64,000 bases of DNA from assembly GCF_002995785.1 (NCBI RefSeq), contig NZ_PVXO01000036.1, positions 59,566 through 123,565 on the forward strand, given 5' to 3'. The notes under the pieces were generated by a model that was not told where the DNA came from, made no database searches, and worked only from the letters and a program-made list of their open reading frames with translations. Both the position numbers and the translations under genes were made by a program. The stretch is from Clostridium liquoris. GTDB taxonomy: Bacteria; Bacillota; Clostridia; Clostridiales; Clostridiaceae. Shown here in pieces: positions 1 to 8,654 of the stretch. Each line of letters opens with the position of its first letter. Position 1 is the first letter of the stretch.

Positions 1-16
1 AATCTGTAGTTATATC

Positions 17-48
17 AAAATGGTTAGCATAGCTCTGCTAACCATTTT
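17..48. terminator. Intrinsic terminator downstream of rqcH
   Basis: A perfect inverted repeat (TGGTTAGCA, 6-nt loop, TGCTAACCA) is flanked by AAAA on the left and TTTT on the right. It can therefore end transcripts on either strand. It lies 23 bases past the stop of the minus-strand rqcH gene. Confidence 0.85.
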
Positions 49-70
49 CTCTTAAAAAACTTTTAATATT

Positions 71-1813
71 TTAATCAATTCTTTCTAATATTGGTTTTTC
101 TGGAGTGATATAAATAGTTTTATTTGTATAATATATTACCATTCCAGGTTTAGCTCCATTAGGTTTGTGAACATGTTTTATTTCAGTATAATCCACAGCT
201 ACCTTTGAGGAATCTTTTGCTTTACTATAGTAAGCTGCAAGATTTGCTGCTTCTTCAATGGTTTTTTCAGAAAAGTCTTTTGTTGTTTTTATTATTACAT
301 GGGAACCTGGTATTTCTTTTGTATGGAGCCATATATCATGATTGTTAGCAAACTTTAAAGTTAGATAATCATTTTGTATATTATTTTTTCCTACATATAT
401 ATCTAAACCTTCTGAAGATAAGAAATGCATAGGCTTGCTAAGTTTTTCTTTTTTCTTTCCTTGCTTTTTAAATTTAATGTAGCCAGTTTCCATTAGCTCT
501 TTTTTTATATCATCTATACTTTTATAATCTTCAGCATTTTTAATACTGGTAAATACGGATTGAAGATAATCTATTTCTTCTTTTGCAGCCTTTATCTGAA
601 TGAAAGCAGATTCCTCAGATTTTTTTAATTTATTGTATTTTTTAAAATATCTTTGAATATTTTGAGAAGGAGTTTTATTTGGATCTAATTTTACATCTAT
701 ATATTCTTCATTTTCGCTATAGTAGTTTAATACACTTACTTTTTCTTCTCCTTGTTTTATATTATATATATTAGCAGTAAGTAATTCTCCATATATTTTA
801 TAGTTATCCTTTTTTTCACACTCTTTTAAGATGGACTCTAATATGTTAAGCTTTTTATAACATCTATCTAGATTGTTATTAATAAGTTTTAAAAGATTAG
901 AACTCTTACTATTTAATCTATCTTTTTTATCTTTACAAGAATAATAATGGTCTAAAAGTTCAGAGGCACTGGAATAGTTCTTGCACTGAGTATCTTCTAA
1001 ATTTGTAAGTTCCAAACAATAAAAATCCTTAATTTCATTTTCCTGCGAGTAAAGAGCAAAGAAGAAGTTATTATTTTTTATTTCCTTAAATATATTTTCT
1101 AATTCCATATATATTTCGCTTAAGTTATCAATATTTAATTGAATATTAGATTTTGAAATTCTATAAAAGATTTCTTTAGAAAACTGAGTACTTATACCAG
1201 TAAAAACTTTTGAACAAAAATTTTTATCTAATTTTATGTCTTTTTCTCTAACAAAAGTTACTAGATCATCGTATGTATAATTTAGAGGGCTTAATTTTTC
1301 GGAAGCAGGAGGAAAAACAAAAGGTATACCAGGATAAAGACATCTAATGCTATTTATTTCTGGAGTAACATGCTTAATGCTGTCCATTATAATATTGTCC
1401 CTATGTCTTATTAAGGTGATATTACTATGTCTTCCCATAATCTCAATAACTAATGAATATATACTATTGAATCCTAATTCATCTTTGCTTTCAAAATCTA
1501 AAAACAATACTCTATCTGTATCTAGCTGTCTTATATTAACCAATTTAGAACTATTTAAATGTTTCCTAAGCAGCATACAGAACATGGGCGCAGTCATAGG
1601 ATTTTCTTTTGATATATTTGTTAAGTGTATTCTAGGATAAACAGGACTTGCACTTATTAGCAATTTATAATTATTTCTATCTTTTTTAATGGATAGAATG
1701 ATTTCATCTTTTTCAGGTTGATTAACTTTTTCAACCTTTCCATTTAAAATTGAATTTTTTAATTCTTCTGCTATGCTATATAGAAAAATACCATCTAAAG
1801 CCAAAGTTATCAT
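71..1813 (-). CDS. rqcH: RqcH, NFACT-family ribosome-associated quality-control protein
   Basis: Predicted homologue of bacterial RqcH/Rqc2, which binds stalled 50S subunits and recruits tRNA-Ala to add C-terminal alanine tails to blocked nascent chains. Such proteins are often annotated as fibronectin-binding. The 580-aa length is normal. An N-terminal NFACT-N domain carries the Asp-Arg pair (residues 100-101, TDRVLF) known to be needed for function in this family. The middle (about 290-420) is lysine/glutamate-rich and probably coiled coil. The C-terminal NFACT-R domain contains DIWLHTKEIPGSHVII (about 495-510). The ATG at 1813 follows GAAAGG. The gene is monocistronic, divergent from dapF and ended by a strong hairpin. 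The family is certain; the RQC role is by homology. Confidence 0.92.
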   Translation of the reverse strand: MITLALDGIFLYSIAEELKNSILNGKVEKVNQPEKDEIILSIKKDRNNYKLLISASPVYPRIHLTNISKENPMTAPMFCMLLRKHLNSSKLVNIRQLDTDRVLFLDFESKDELGFNSIYSLVIEIMGRHSNITLIRHRDNIIMDSIKHVTPEINSIRCLYPGIPFVFPPASEKLSPLNYTYDDLVTFVREKDIKLDKNFCSKVFTGISTQFSKEIFYRISKSNIQLNIDNLSEIYMELENIFKEIKNNNFFFALYSQENEIKDFYCLELTNLEDTQCKNYSSASELLDHYYSCKDKKDRLNSKSSNLLKLINNNLDRCYKKLNILESILKECEKKDNYKIYGELLTANIYNIKQGEEKVSVLNYYSENEEYIDVKLDPNKTPSQNIQRYFKKYNKLKKSEESAFIQIKAAKEEIDYLQSVFTSIKNAEDYKSIDDIKKELMETGYIKFKKQGKKKEKLSKPMHFLSSEGLDIYVGKNNIQNDYLTLKFANNHDIWLHTKEIPGSHVIIKTTKDFSEKTIEEAANLAAYYSKAKDSSKVAVDYTEIKHVHKPNGAKPGMVIYYTNKTIYITPEKPILERID

Positions 1814-1842
1814 CCTTTCAGTATGTTGATTTATGTGGAGAA

Positions 1843-1874
1843 TTAGGAAAGAAATTTTAGAAAGTCTTTCCTAA
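1843..1874. repeat. 10-bp inverted repeat between rqcH and dapF
   Basis: TTAGGAAAGA and TCTTTCCTAA form a perfect 10-bp inverted repeat with a 12-nt loop. It lies in the rqcH 5' leader, in the divergent rqcH/dapF intergenic region. There is no long T-run on either side, so an operator or leader hairpin is more likely than a terminator. No function can be assigned. Confidence 0.5.
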
Positions 1875-2001
1875 ATTGTTGCTATTATTGTAGTATATAG
1901 TATACCATTATAAAAATTTAAAATAAAGGCATATTTATTATTGATATTGTTAGCCTAAAGTAGTAAACTAATTCTGATATTTTCTTAGGAGGGGGAGAGA
2001 T

Positions 2002-2823
2002 ATGTATTTTACTAAAATGCAAGGCAATGGAAATGATTTCATAGTTATAGAAGATCTTAATGACGTATATTTAAATAGAGAAAAGGAATTGGCAATAAAG
2101 CTTTGTGATAGGCATTTTGGTATAGGCGGAGATGGATTACTTTTAGTTAGGAAAAGTAATATATCCCAAGTTCAAATGGTAATAATCAATGCTGATGGCT
2201 CCTATGCTTCTATGTGTGGAAATGGGATAAGATGTTTTGCAAAATATGTTTATGATAAAGGTATAGTAAAAGACAAAACTATGAAAATAGAAACAGGAGA
2301 TGGAATTAAAGAAGCCACTTTAGATATTGAAGAGAATAAAGTAAAGAATATAACTATCAGCATGGGAAATTCCTCCTTTAACCCAAAGGATATACCAGCT
2401 AATTCTAAAAATGAAATAATAAAAGAAACAATAGAGGTAGAAGGTAACACATATGAAATAACTTCTATGTTAATGGGAGTGCCCCATACAGTAATATTTG
2501 GGAAATTAGATAGTTTTCATATTTTAGAAGGAAGTCTTATAGAAAGGTACGAATTATTTCCTAAAGGTACCAATGTAAACTTTTGCGAAATAGTTAATAA
2601 AGACAAAATAAAAGTTAAAACTTGGGAGAGGGGAGCAGGCCCTACTCTTGCCTGCGGTACGGGAAGCTGTGCTAGTGTAATTGCTGCTAATAAGCTTGGG
2701 TTAATAAATAGTAAAGCAGAAGTTGAGCTGCCAGGAGGAATACTCTATATAGAGATTACTCATGCTGGAGTATTAATGACGGGACCTGCTGAAGTTGTAT
2801 TTTCAGGAGAGATTATTATATAA
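2002..2823 (+). CDS. dapF: Diaminopimelate epimerase
   Basis: Interconverts LL- and meso-2,6-diaminopimelate in the cytoplasm, the penultimate step of lysine synthesis and the source of meso-DAP for peptidoglycan. The protein is 273 aa, typical for DapF. Both catalytic cysteines are visible: Cys72 in MCGNGIRC and Cys218 in LACGTGSC. The conserved N-terminal GNGNDF (about 8-13) is also present. The ATG at 2002 is preceded by a strong AGGAGGGGG ribosome-binding site. A lipoprotein gene starts on the base after the stop codon, so the two are probably cotranscribed. Confidence 0.97.
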   Translation: MYFTKMQGNGNDFIVIEDLNDVYLNREKELAIKLCDRHFGIGGDGLLLVRKSNISQVQMVIINADGSYASMCGNGIRCFAKYVYDKGIVKDKTMKIETGDGIKEATLDIEENKVKNITISMGNSSFNPKDIPANSKNEIIKETIEVEGNTYEITSMLMGVPHTVIFGKLDSFHILEGSLIERYELFPKGTNVNFCEIVNKDKIKVKTWERGAGPTLACGTGSCASVIAANKLGLINSKAEVELPGGILYIEITHAGVLMTGPAEVVFSGEIII

Positions 2824-3909
2824 ATGTCTGTTAAAAAAAGAATTGTATTAACAATATGTTTTTTATTATTAATGTTAACTGCTTCATCCTGCAGCAAAGG
2901 AAAAAATAAAGCTATAGATAATCAAAAGAATTTTGATGTGCCTAAGTATCCAAATATTATGATTATGGAAAATAAAAGTGATAAGATAAATTTTTATAAG
3001 GCAGATCAGGACAGCATGACAAAAATGGGCTCAATGGATAATGTACGGGAAATAGTATATAACAATAATAACTCTATAGTTGGATTGCTTATGCCTGACA
3101 AAGATAATTTAAAGAAAAATACAATAAGAGTAATAAGCGGCAAGGGAGAAAATACAATAGATGGTTTTTATTTTGCTAAAGATTTAAGACTTTCTCCTAA
3201 TGGAGAAAATTTGGCTTATAGGAGTTTTAAGGATCAATCTTTAGATAGTGCACAGGGACTATCGCTGTACAGTGTAGAAAATAATAAAAAAATAGATTTT
3301 GAAAGCCAGGTACTGACTTCTGGAAATCTATATGCGTGGATTAGTGATGAGGAAATTCTTTATTATGGAGCTAGTGTTAAAGATGGAAAAAATACAGGCA
3401 TATTTAAATATAATACAAAAGAACATAAAGAGGAAATGTATGTAGGCAATATAAAGGGTTATTGCACTTATTTTATGCCTTTAGGAGATAAAATATTGAT
3501 TCTTTCTAGAGATATAGAAGAAAATAAATTATATATATACAATAAAGGAAAAGATGAAAGTATTAATATCAGTAATAATATAGAAAATGTGTATGACGGA
3601 ATCTTTGATAGAAATAATAATTTAGTCTATATTATAGCCTCTGAGAAAAATGTGGATATACCAACTTTATATAAAATAAATTTAACTTCATACAAAATTG
3701 AAAGAATTAATTATGATTTTCCTAAGATAGTAGATCCAGATGGAGGGCTTCGTGTAGATTCTAATGGCTTGTTATATTATTGTGGATTCACCAGCTTAGA
3801 AGAGAATACTGATAATAATAATGATGTGTTTATGTATAATCCTAAGGAAAATTCTAACAATCTAATTTCTATAGATTCTTCTCAATACAAGATAAATGGA
3901 AGCAATTAA
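2824..3909 (+). CDS. Lipoprotein of unknown function, possible beta-propeller
   Basis: This 361-aa protein starts with a lipoprotein signal peptide: basic MSVKKR, a hydrophobic stretch and the lipobox TASSC with the lipidated cysteine at about residue 23. It should therefore be anchored outside the membrane. The mature part has recurring short strands such as LSPNGENLAYRSF and repeated YxxN turns. These resemble TolB-like or other beta-propeller blades, but no named family was recognised. It begins immediately after the dapF stop and has only a distant AGGAGA, so translation may be coupled to dapF. A strong terminator follows. The role is unknown. Confidence 0.75.
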   Translation: MSVKKRIVLTICFLLLMLTASSCSKGKNKAIDNQKNFDVPKYPNIMIMENKSDKINFYKADQDSMTKMGSMDNVREIVYNNNNSIVGLLMPDKDNLKKNTIRVISGKGENTIDGFYFAKDLRLSPNGENLAYRSFKDQSLDSAQGLSLYSVENNKKIDFESQVLTSGNLYAWISDEEILYYGASVKDGKNTGIFKYNTKEHKEEMYVGNIKGYCTYFMPLGDKILILSRDIEENKLYIYNKGKDESINISNNIENVYDGIFDRNNNLVYIIASEKNVDIPTLYKINLTSYKIERINYDFPKIVDPDGGLRVDSNGLLYYCGFTSLEENTDNNNDVFMYNPKENSNNLISIDSSQYKINGSN

Positions 3910-3911
3910 TT

Positions 3912-3969
3912 AAAACCTATTCTTATTCTTTGTAGTGTTATTAACTACAGAGGAAGAATAGGTTTTTTA
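3912..3969 (+). terminator. Intrinsic terminator after the dapF-lipoprotein pair
   Basis: A long hairpin has an outer stem AAAACCTATTCTT / AAGAATAGGTTTT and an inner stem CTTTGTAGT / ACTACAGAG. It ends in a T-run and separates the dapF unit from the pilus operon. Confidence 0.9.
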
Positions 3970-4042
3970 TGTTTATAAAAGCCTACATTGGGTATAATGC
4001 AAATAATAATAGGGGGAAGATTATTACAAGGAGGTTATTAAA

Positions 4043-5488
4043 TTGGAAGAGAAAATATTGGATACAGCTAATTTAAAGGTAAATAATGAGGCCCTAAAAT
4101 ATATTCCATTGAATATTGCGTTAACCTATGAAGTGCTTCCTTACAATATAAAAAATAATAAACTGTACCTATTTGTGACAGATAAATTTACAGCTTCCAT
4201 AGAAGAGGAATTAAGATTTATTTCAGGTATGGAAATAGAAACTAAAAGAATGAATAAAGATATTATTAGTCCATCTATACATAAATTTTATTATAAAGAA
4301 CATGAGAATAAGGGAATGGGTGATTTAATAGAACAGGTAAGGAATAAAAGCGAATTGAAGAGATATGGCAGCCAAGAAAAGGGTGCACTAGAAGGTATAC
4401 CTATAGTCAAGATTACTGATTATTTGATAACTTCCGCCATATTAAAAAAAGCTAGTGACATTCATATAGAGCCTTTTAAAGAAGAAGCAGTGATTAGATT
4501 TAGGGTGGATGGTATACTTTATGAATTTTCAATGATACCAATGGACATTTATTATCAAATACTGCGAAGAATAAAGGTTTTGGCTTTTATGGATGCTGCT
4601 GAAAAAAGGATACCTCAAGATGGGAAACTAAAATATAAATTTGCAAAGGAAAATTATGATTTAAGAGTGTCTACTCTACCCACAGTTAACGGAGAAAAAA
4701 TAGCTATAAGAATATTATATGGAAAACATAATAAAAACACATTAAATTCATTAGGCTTTGATGAAGAAGGCATAGAAAGTATAAAAAGAATACTAAATTA
4801 TTCTCGTGGCATGGTGATTGTAACAGGACCTACAGGCAGCGGCAAAACCACTACCCTATATGCTATGTTAAATGAATTAGATAAAGTACATAAAAATGTA
4901 ATTACCGTAGAAGAACCAGTGGAGTATTCCATAGATGGAATAAGTCAGGTAAATGTAAACAATAAAGTTGGATTGACATTTTATACTGGATTAAAGAGCA
5001 TTATAAGACAGGATCCAGATGTGATTATGATAGGAGAGATAAGAGATGAAGAAACAGCAGAGACAGCAGTTAGAGCGGCTATAACAGGACACCTAGTGCT
5101 ATCTACTCTTCACACTAAGGACGCTCCATCTTCCATACTCAGGCTCATTGATATGGGAGTACCTAAGTATTTAGCAGCAGATGCTGTAACTGCAGTAATA
5201 GCCCAGAGATTAGTGAGAAAATTGTGCCCATATTGCAATAGCAAAAGTATTAAAACTGAATATAAAAAGGAATGTAATAGATGCAATAACACCGGATTTT
5301 TAGGGAGAACAATAGTTTATGAATTGATGGAAATTGATAATAAACATAAGGAGATTATATCCAAAGATTTCAGCGTGGAAAGGTTAAGAAATTACAGTTT
5401 AGAAAAAGGTATGAAATCTTTAAAGAATTGTGGCCTAAAATTAGTTAGAAAAGGTATAACTTCTCTAGAGGAAATAGAGAGTCTATGA
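4043..5488 (+). CDS. pilB: Type IV pilus / type II secretion assembly ATPase (PilB/GspE)
   Basis: Cytoplasmic hexameric ATPase that powers pilin polymerisation. The protein is 481 aa. An N-terminal GspE-N-like region (1-100) is followed by the catalytic domain: Walker A GPTGSGKTT (about 262-270), Asp box VEEPVEY (289-295), Walker B DVIMIGEIRDEE (326-337) and His box GHLVLSTLHT (349-358). A four-cysteine zinc site (CPYC at 395-398, CNRC at 411-414) is typical of extension ATPases rather than the retraction ATPase PilT. The start is TTG at 4043, 8 bases after AAGGAGG. It is first in the pilus operon and directly precedes pilC. Confidence 0.93.
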   Translation: MEEKILDTANLKVNNEALKYIPLNIALTYEVLPYNIKNNKLYLFVTDKFTASIEEELRFISGMEIETKRMNKDIISPSIHKFYYKEHENKGMGDLIEQVRNKSELKRYGSQEKGALEGIPIVKITDYLITSAILKKASDIHIEPFKEEAVIRFRVDGILYEFSMIPMDIYYQILRRIKVLAFMDAAEKRIPQDGKLKYKFAKENYDLRVSTLPTVNGEKIAIRILYGKHNKNTLNSLGFDEEGIESIKRILNYSRGMVIVTGPTGSGKTTTLYAMLNELDKVHKNVITVEEPVEYSIDGISQVNVNNKVGLTFYTGLKSIIRQDPDVIMIGEIRDEETAETAVRAAITGHLVLSTLHTKDAPSSILRLIDMGVPKYLAADAVTAVIAQRLVRKLCPYCNSKSIKTEYKKECNRCNNTGFLGRTIVYELMEIDNKHKEIISKDFSVERLRNYSLEKGMKSLKNCGLKLVRKGITSLEEIESL

Positions 5489-5509
5489 TTTTTTAGGAGG
5501 TGGATAAGG

Positions 5510-6706
5510 ATATATTATTATAAAGCTGTGAACCTAAAAGGAGAAAAAATAAAAGGAATCTATGGTGGAGATAATATTGATAAGTTAAAATATGATCTTC
5601 GTCATAAAGGATTTTATATATTTTATATAAAAAGGAAAAATAGATTTAAAAGATTTTTAATCAATAACAGGTTATCTAATAAAGATTTATATATATTTTG
5701 TGATGAATTGTCTATTTTGTTGGAGTCAGGAGTAAATTTACCTCAATCAATAGGACTATTGGGAGAATATTTTAAAAATACTATGGTGAAAAACAGTTTG
5801 GTAAGTATAAATCAAGGGCTCTTTTCAGGAGAAACTCTATATTCCAGCATAAATAGATATAGATTTATATATCCCACATTTTTAATAGAAATGATAAGAA
5901 TAGGAGAAGATAGCGGGGAATTACCTAAAATATTAAAAAAGCTTTCTTATTACTATAGGGGAGAAGAAGATATTAATAGTGAATTAATGAAAGCCTTATC
6001 CTATCCTATTATGGTGTTTTTTGTTGCACTATCTGTGATAATTTTTCTTGTATTTAATATCCTGCCAAATTTTATTCAATTATTGGTTAGTTTTGAAAGT
6101 GAAATACCTAAGTATTCTAAAATAATATTTTCAGTGGTAAATTATTTGAATAATAATATATATTTTATTTCTTTAATTCTAATAAGTTTAACTTTATTTC
6201 TATTATATTACTTTAAAACCCATAGGGGATCGCAAAGATTTTATAGTATTATAATCAATACACCCTATATAGGGAAAATATATAAGAAAGTACAGATATC
6301 CAGACTGTTTATGACAATAGGCATTATGTATAGTTCAGGCATGAACATTTTAGATTCTTTAGAAAAATCAACAGCGGTAATAAAAAATACAATAATTTTG
6401 GGAAAGGTAAATGAAATAAAAAACTCTATACTGAAGGGTAACTCCTTAAGCAAATCCTTTAATGATTCATCTTTATTTTCTCATAGTGTTATTGCAATGA
6501 TAGCCATAGGAGAGGAAAGGGGAAACTTACAGGATATATTTATAAAAATATCTGAAAGATATGAGAAAGAAGTATTACAGAGCATAAATACATGGATTAA
6601 ATATATAGAGCCTATGATTATTATAATAATATCAATTTTAGTTGGAATTATTTTAGTAGCTATATTGATTCCTATGCTAAGCATCATGGACTCAATAGCT
6701 TTATAG
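5510..6706 (+). CDS. pilC: Pilus assembly inner-membrane platform protein PilC/GspF, likely AUA start
   Basis: Polytopic platform protein that couples the PilB ATPase to pilin insertion. It has two GspF repeats (about 45-170 and 250-375), each preceding membrane segments. The first GTG (5528) would remove the conserved family N-terminus. The bases before it encode YYYKAV in frame, continuous with NLKGEKIKG, the usual PilC opening of the YKAVD..G...KG type. The only initiator-like codon well placed after the perfect AGGAGG at 5495-5500 is ATA at 5510, spacing 9. No ATG, GTG or TTG lies between the in-frame stop at 5486 and 5528. From 5510 the protein is 398 aa. Function is secure; the start is inferred. 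Confidence 0.85.
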   Translation: MYYYKAVNLKGEKIKGIYGGDNIDKLKYDLRHKGFYIFYIKRKNRFKRFLINNRLSNKDLYIFCDELSILLESGVNLPQSIGLLGEYFKNTMVKNSLVSINQGLFSGETLYSSINRYRFIYPTFLIEMIRIGEDSGELPKILKKLSYYYRGEEDINSELMKALSYPIMVFFVALSVIIFLVFNILPNFIQLLVSFESEIPKYSKIIFSVVNYLNNNIYFISLILISLTLFLLYYFKTHRGSQRFYSIIINTPYIGKIYKKVQISRLFMTIGIMYSSGMNILDSLEKSTAVIKNTIILGKVNEIKNSILKGNSLSKSFNDSSLFSHSVIAMIAIGEERGNLQDIFIKISERYEKEVLQSINTWIKYIEPMIIIIISILVGIILVAILIPMLSIMDSIAL

Positions 6707-6758
6707 AAATCATTATTTAGATTAGTAATTTAATATATGGTTTATGGAGGTAACAATA

Positions 6759-7142
6759 ATGAAAAAGCATTGTATAAACAGTAGCAAAAAAGGTTTCACT
6801 ATAATAGAGTTATTAACTGTCATGTCTATAATCTTTATTCTCATGGGATTAATAATACCAAAGCTAAATGGATATAGAGGGAAAGCAGAGAAGCTAAAGA
6901 TAGAAAATTATGCTAGACAAATATATATAGCTGCCATGGCAAGCTATGGAGAGAATAATGGTAAATTTATTGCAGATGCAATAAAAAATGATATAAATGA
7001 TTTAACAAGTATTACCGTAAAGGAAGGCGTAAATACTAAAGTGGTAGCTGCAAATGATTCTGCTACAGTTACATTTACCATAGAAGGAGTTACATATGAC
7101 GTAGTTATAGATAACAATGGATATTCTTATAAAGAACAATAA
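6759..7142 (+). CDS. Type IV prepilin, probable major pilin
   Basis: Class III prepilin-like protein of 127 aa. A short basic leader ends in SSKKG, cleaved before FTIIELL. Glu5 of the mature form is present, followed by a roughly 20-residue hydrophobic helix and a small C-terminal domain. An upstream in-frame ATG at 6744 overlaps the GGAGG ribosome-binding site (6746-6750), so ATG 6759 is preferred. It is first of the pilin genes after pilB-pilC, with its own leader and the best ribosome-binding site. That position suggests the major subunit, but this is inference. It needs a prepilin peptidase, which is not encoded nearby. Confidence 0.85.
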   Translation: MKKHCINSSKKGFTIIELLTVMSIIFILMGLIIPKLNGYRGKAEKLKIENYARQIYIAAMASYGENNGKFIADAIKNDINDLTSITVKEGVNTKVVAANDSATVTFTIEGVTYDVVIDNNGYSYKEQ

Positions 7143-7155
7143 ATGGGAAGCTGCT

Positions 7156-7632
7156 ATGATATTTAAGAATATAATTAATCATAAAAAAGTTTTTAAGCTT
7201 AAAAAAGGTTTTTCTCTTATAGAATTATTAGTATCAATAGCTTTACTCTTAATGGTAGCTACTTTTATTAATATAAATATTAAAGGATATCTTAATATTA
7301 TGAATGATATTGATTATATATTATGTGATGAAGCCATTGTTAGTTTTATAAATAATGGCAAACAGTACTGCAGAGAGAAAGAAGTTATGGGAAGAATATA
7401 TTTTCCAAGTAATAATGACAGTTTGATTTTATATAGCGGCAGTAAGAGAATAGATATATATAATTTGCCAAAAAATTTTAAGTTCATAAAAGTTGGCGTT
7501 AGAAATAGGGAAATAAACATAAATAGCAAGGGGATAACCGGTGATGCTGGAACTTTGAATTATATAGATAGAAAGGGAAAAATTCATGAAATTACAATCT
7601 CAGTTGGAACTGCCCATGTGCAAATTAAATAA
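7156..7632 (+). CDS. Type IV prepilin-like protein (minor pilin)
   Basis: A 158-aa protein with a leader ending LKKG, a cleavage site before FSLIELL and Glu5 in the mature protein, then a hydrophobic helix and a globular tail. The ATG at 7156 follows GGGAAG. An upstream in-frame ATG (7117) lies inside the preceding pilin gene and lacks a ribosome-binding site. The tail is unlike those of the neighbouring pilins, as expected for minor pseudopilins of GspH/I/J class. Its 3' end overlaps the next pilin gene by 17 bases, so translation is probably coupled. Confidence 0.8.
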   Translation: MIFKNIINHKKVFKLKKGFSLIELLVSIALLLMVATFININIKGYLNIMNDIDYILCDEAIVSFINNGKQYCREKEVMGRIYFPSNNDSLILYSGSKRIDIYNLPKNFKFIKVGVRNREININSKGITGDAGTLNYIDRKGKIHEITISVGTAHVQIK

Positions 7633-8059
7633 AAAGGCTTTTACGTTGATTGAGGTATTGTGCAGTATTGCCCTATTTTCATTGATGACAATAACTGCTG
7701 CTACTGTAATTATCAGCTCTTTTAAAATGAAGCTATATAATGAAGATTTGAAAAATTACACTTATTTTATTGAAGGATTAAAAAATAACATATTGTATAA
7801 TACAGAAAATATGGATTTATTATATATGAAGGAAAATAAACAAAATTTTATACATAAGGGAAATATTAATATGGAAAGCTTAAAGAAAAGAAACTTAAGA
7901 GAAATTTTATCAGAAAATATTCCCCAGGAAGAGCCATATGTTGTTTTGAATGTACAGGAATTACAAGATGAAAATAAATATTATAGTATAAATATTGTTT
8001 TAAAGATGTCAAAGGATAAACAGATAAAATGTGAATTTAATAAAGGTAAAGATCAATGA
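7616..8059 (+). CDS. Type IV prepilin-like protein with Ala at -1
   Basis: A 147-aa minor prepilin. From ATG 7616 it reads MCKLNKKA, then FTLIEVL with Glu5 intact, a hydrophobic helix and a tail rich in Asn, Lys and Glu. The residue before the cleavage site is Ala rather than the usual Gly. Prepilin peptidases sometimes tolerate this, though usually with lower efficiency. An in-frame ATG at 7586 would add ten residues but lies deeper in the upstream gene. The stop codon overlaps the ATG of the next pilin (ATGA). Confidence 0.75.
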   Translation: MCKLNKKAFTLIEVLCSIALFSLMTITAATVIISSFKMKLYNEDLKNYTYFIEGLKNNILYNTENMDLLYMKENKQNFIHKGNINMESLKKRNLREILSENIPQEEPYVVLNVQELQDENKYYSINIVLKMSKDKQIKCEFNKGKDQ

Positions 8060-8526
8060 AAAAAGGATTTACATTAATAGAAATTTTAATAACCATAAGC
8101 ATAGTGTCAGTTATGTCATTACTAGGCATAAAAAACTTGGTAACATATTTAAATTTATATAAAAAGGAAAGTAGACATACTTTAGAAGAATTTTATGTAA
8201 ACCAAGCATTTATTTTTATTGAAGAGCAATTTGATGAAAATCAGTACATTGAACTTTTTACAAATAATCAAAATAAGAATGAAATAAAAATTACATCAAA
8301 TGATATAAGTAATTATATAAAATTAAAGGGTAATAAGTTAGTTATTGCTTATTATGAAAGTGATTCAATCTACACCAATAATATAATGTATGATGTTAAA
8401 AACTTTACTGTAGAAGCTGTTAATAATACCATGTATGTAAAAATAATGACAAAGTATGGAAAGGAATATGAGAGATGTTTTGCCATAAGAAAAAAGCAGG
8501 ATTTGTCCTTATATATACCCTATTAA
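8056..8526 (+). CDS. Type IV prepilin-like protein (minor pilin)
   Basis: A 156-aa minor prepilin with a minimal leader (MKKG) before FTLIEIL. Glu5 and the hydrophobic N-terminal helix are present, and a mixed globular domain follows. Translation starts at an ATGA overlap with the stop of the preceding pilin. Its 3' end overlaps a further, very short prepilin-like gene in another frame (8475-8627). Confidence 0.82.
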   Translation: MKKGFTLIEILITISIVSVMSLLGIKNLVTYLNLYKKESRHTLEEFYVNQAFIFIEEQFDENQYIELFTNNQNKNEIKITSNDISNYIKLKGNKLVIAYYESDSIYTNNIMYDVKNFTVEAVNNTMYVKIMTKYGKEYERCFAIRKKQDLSLYIPY

Positions 8527-8627
8527 TCTGTACAATATGTATTACAATTTCATTTCATCTACTTACTTTAGAGCAAATGAAGCTAAAGAACAATAAGTTT
8601 ATTAAAAATTACATAATGGAAAAATAA
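8475..8627 (+). CDS. Very short prepilin-like protein (possible truncated PilX/GspK-type)
   Basis: A 50-aa gene overlaps the end of the preceding pilin by 52 bases in a different frame. It reads MFCHKKKAG, then FVLIYTLLICTICITISF, then a short polar tail. It keeps the leader-Gly-Phe cleavage signature and the hydrophobic helix but has Tyr instead of Glu at mature position 5. GspK/PilX-class tip pilins also commonly lack Glu5. Those proteins are usually well over 150 aa, so this may be a shortened tip pilin or a decayed remnant. An in-frame stop at 8469 means ATG 8475 is the only reasonable start. Confidence 0.55.
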   Translation: MFCHKKKAGFVLIYTLLICTICITISFHLLTLEQMKLKNNKFIKNYIMEK

Positions 8628-8654
8628 GAATTATATTTTTATGGAGGAGAGACA

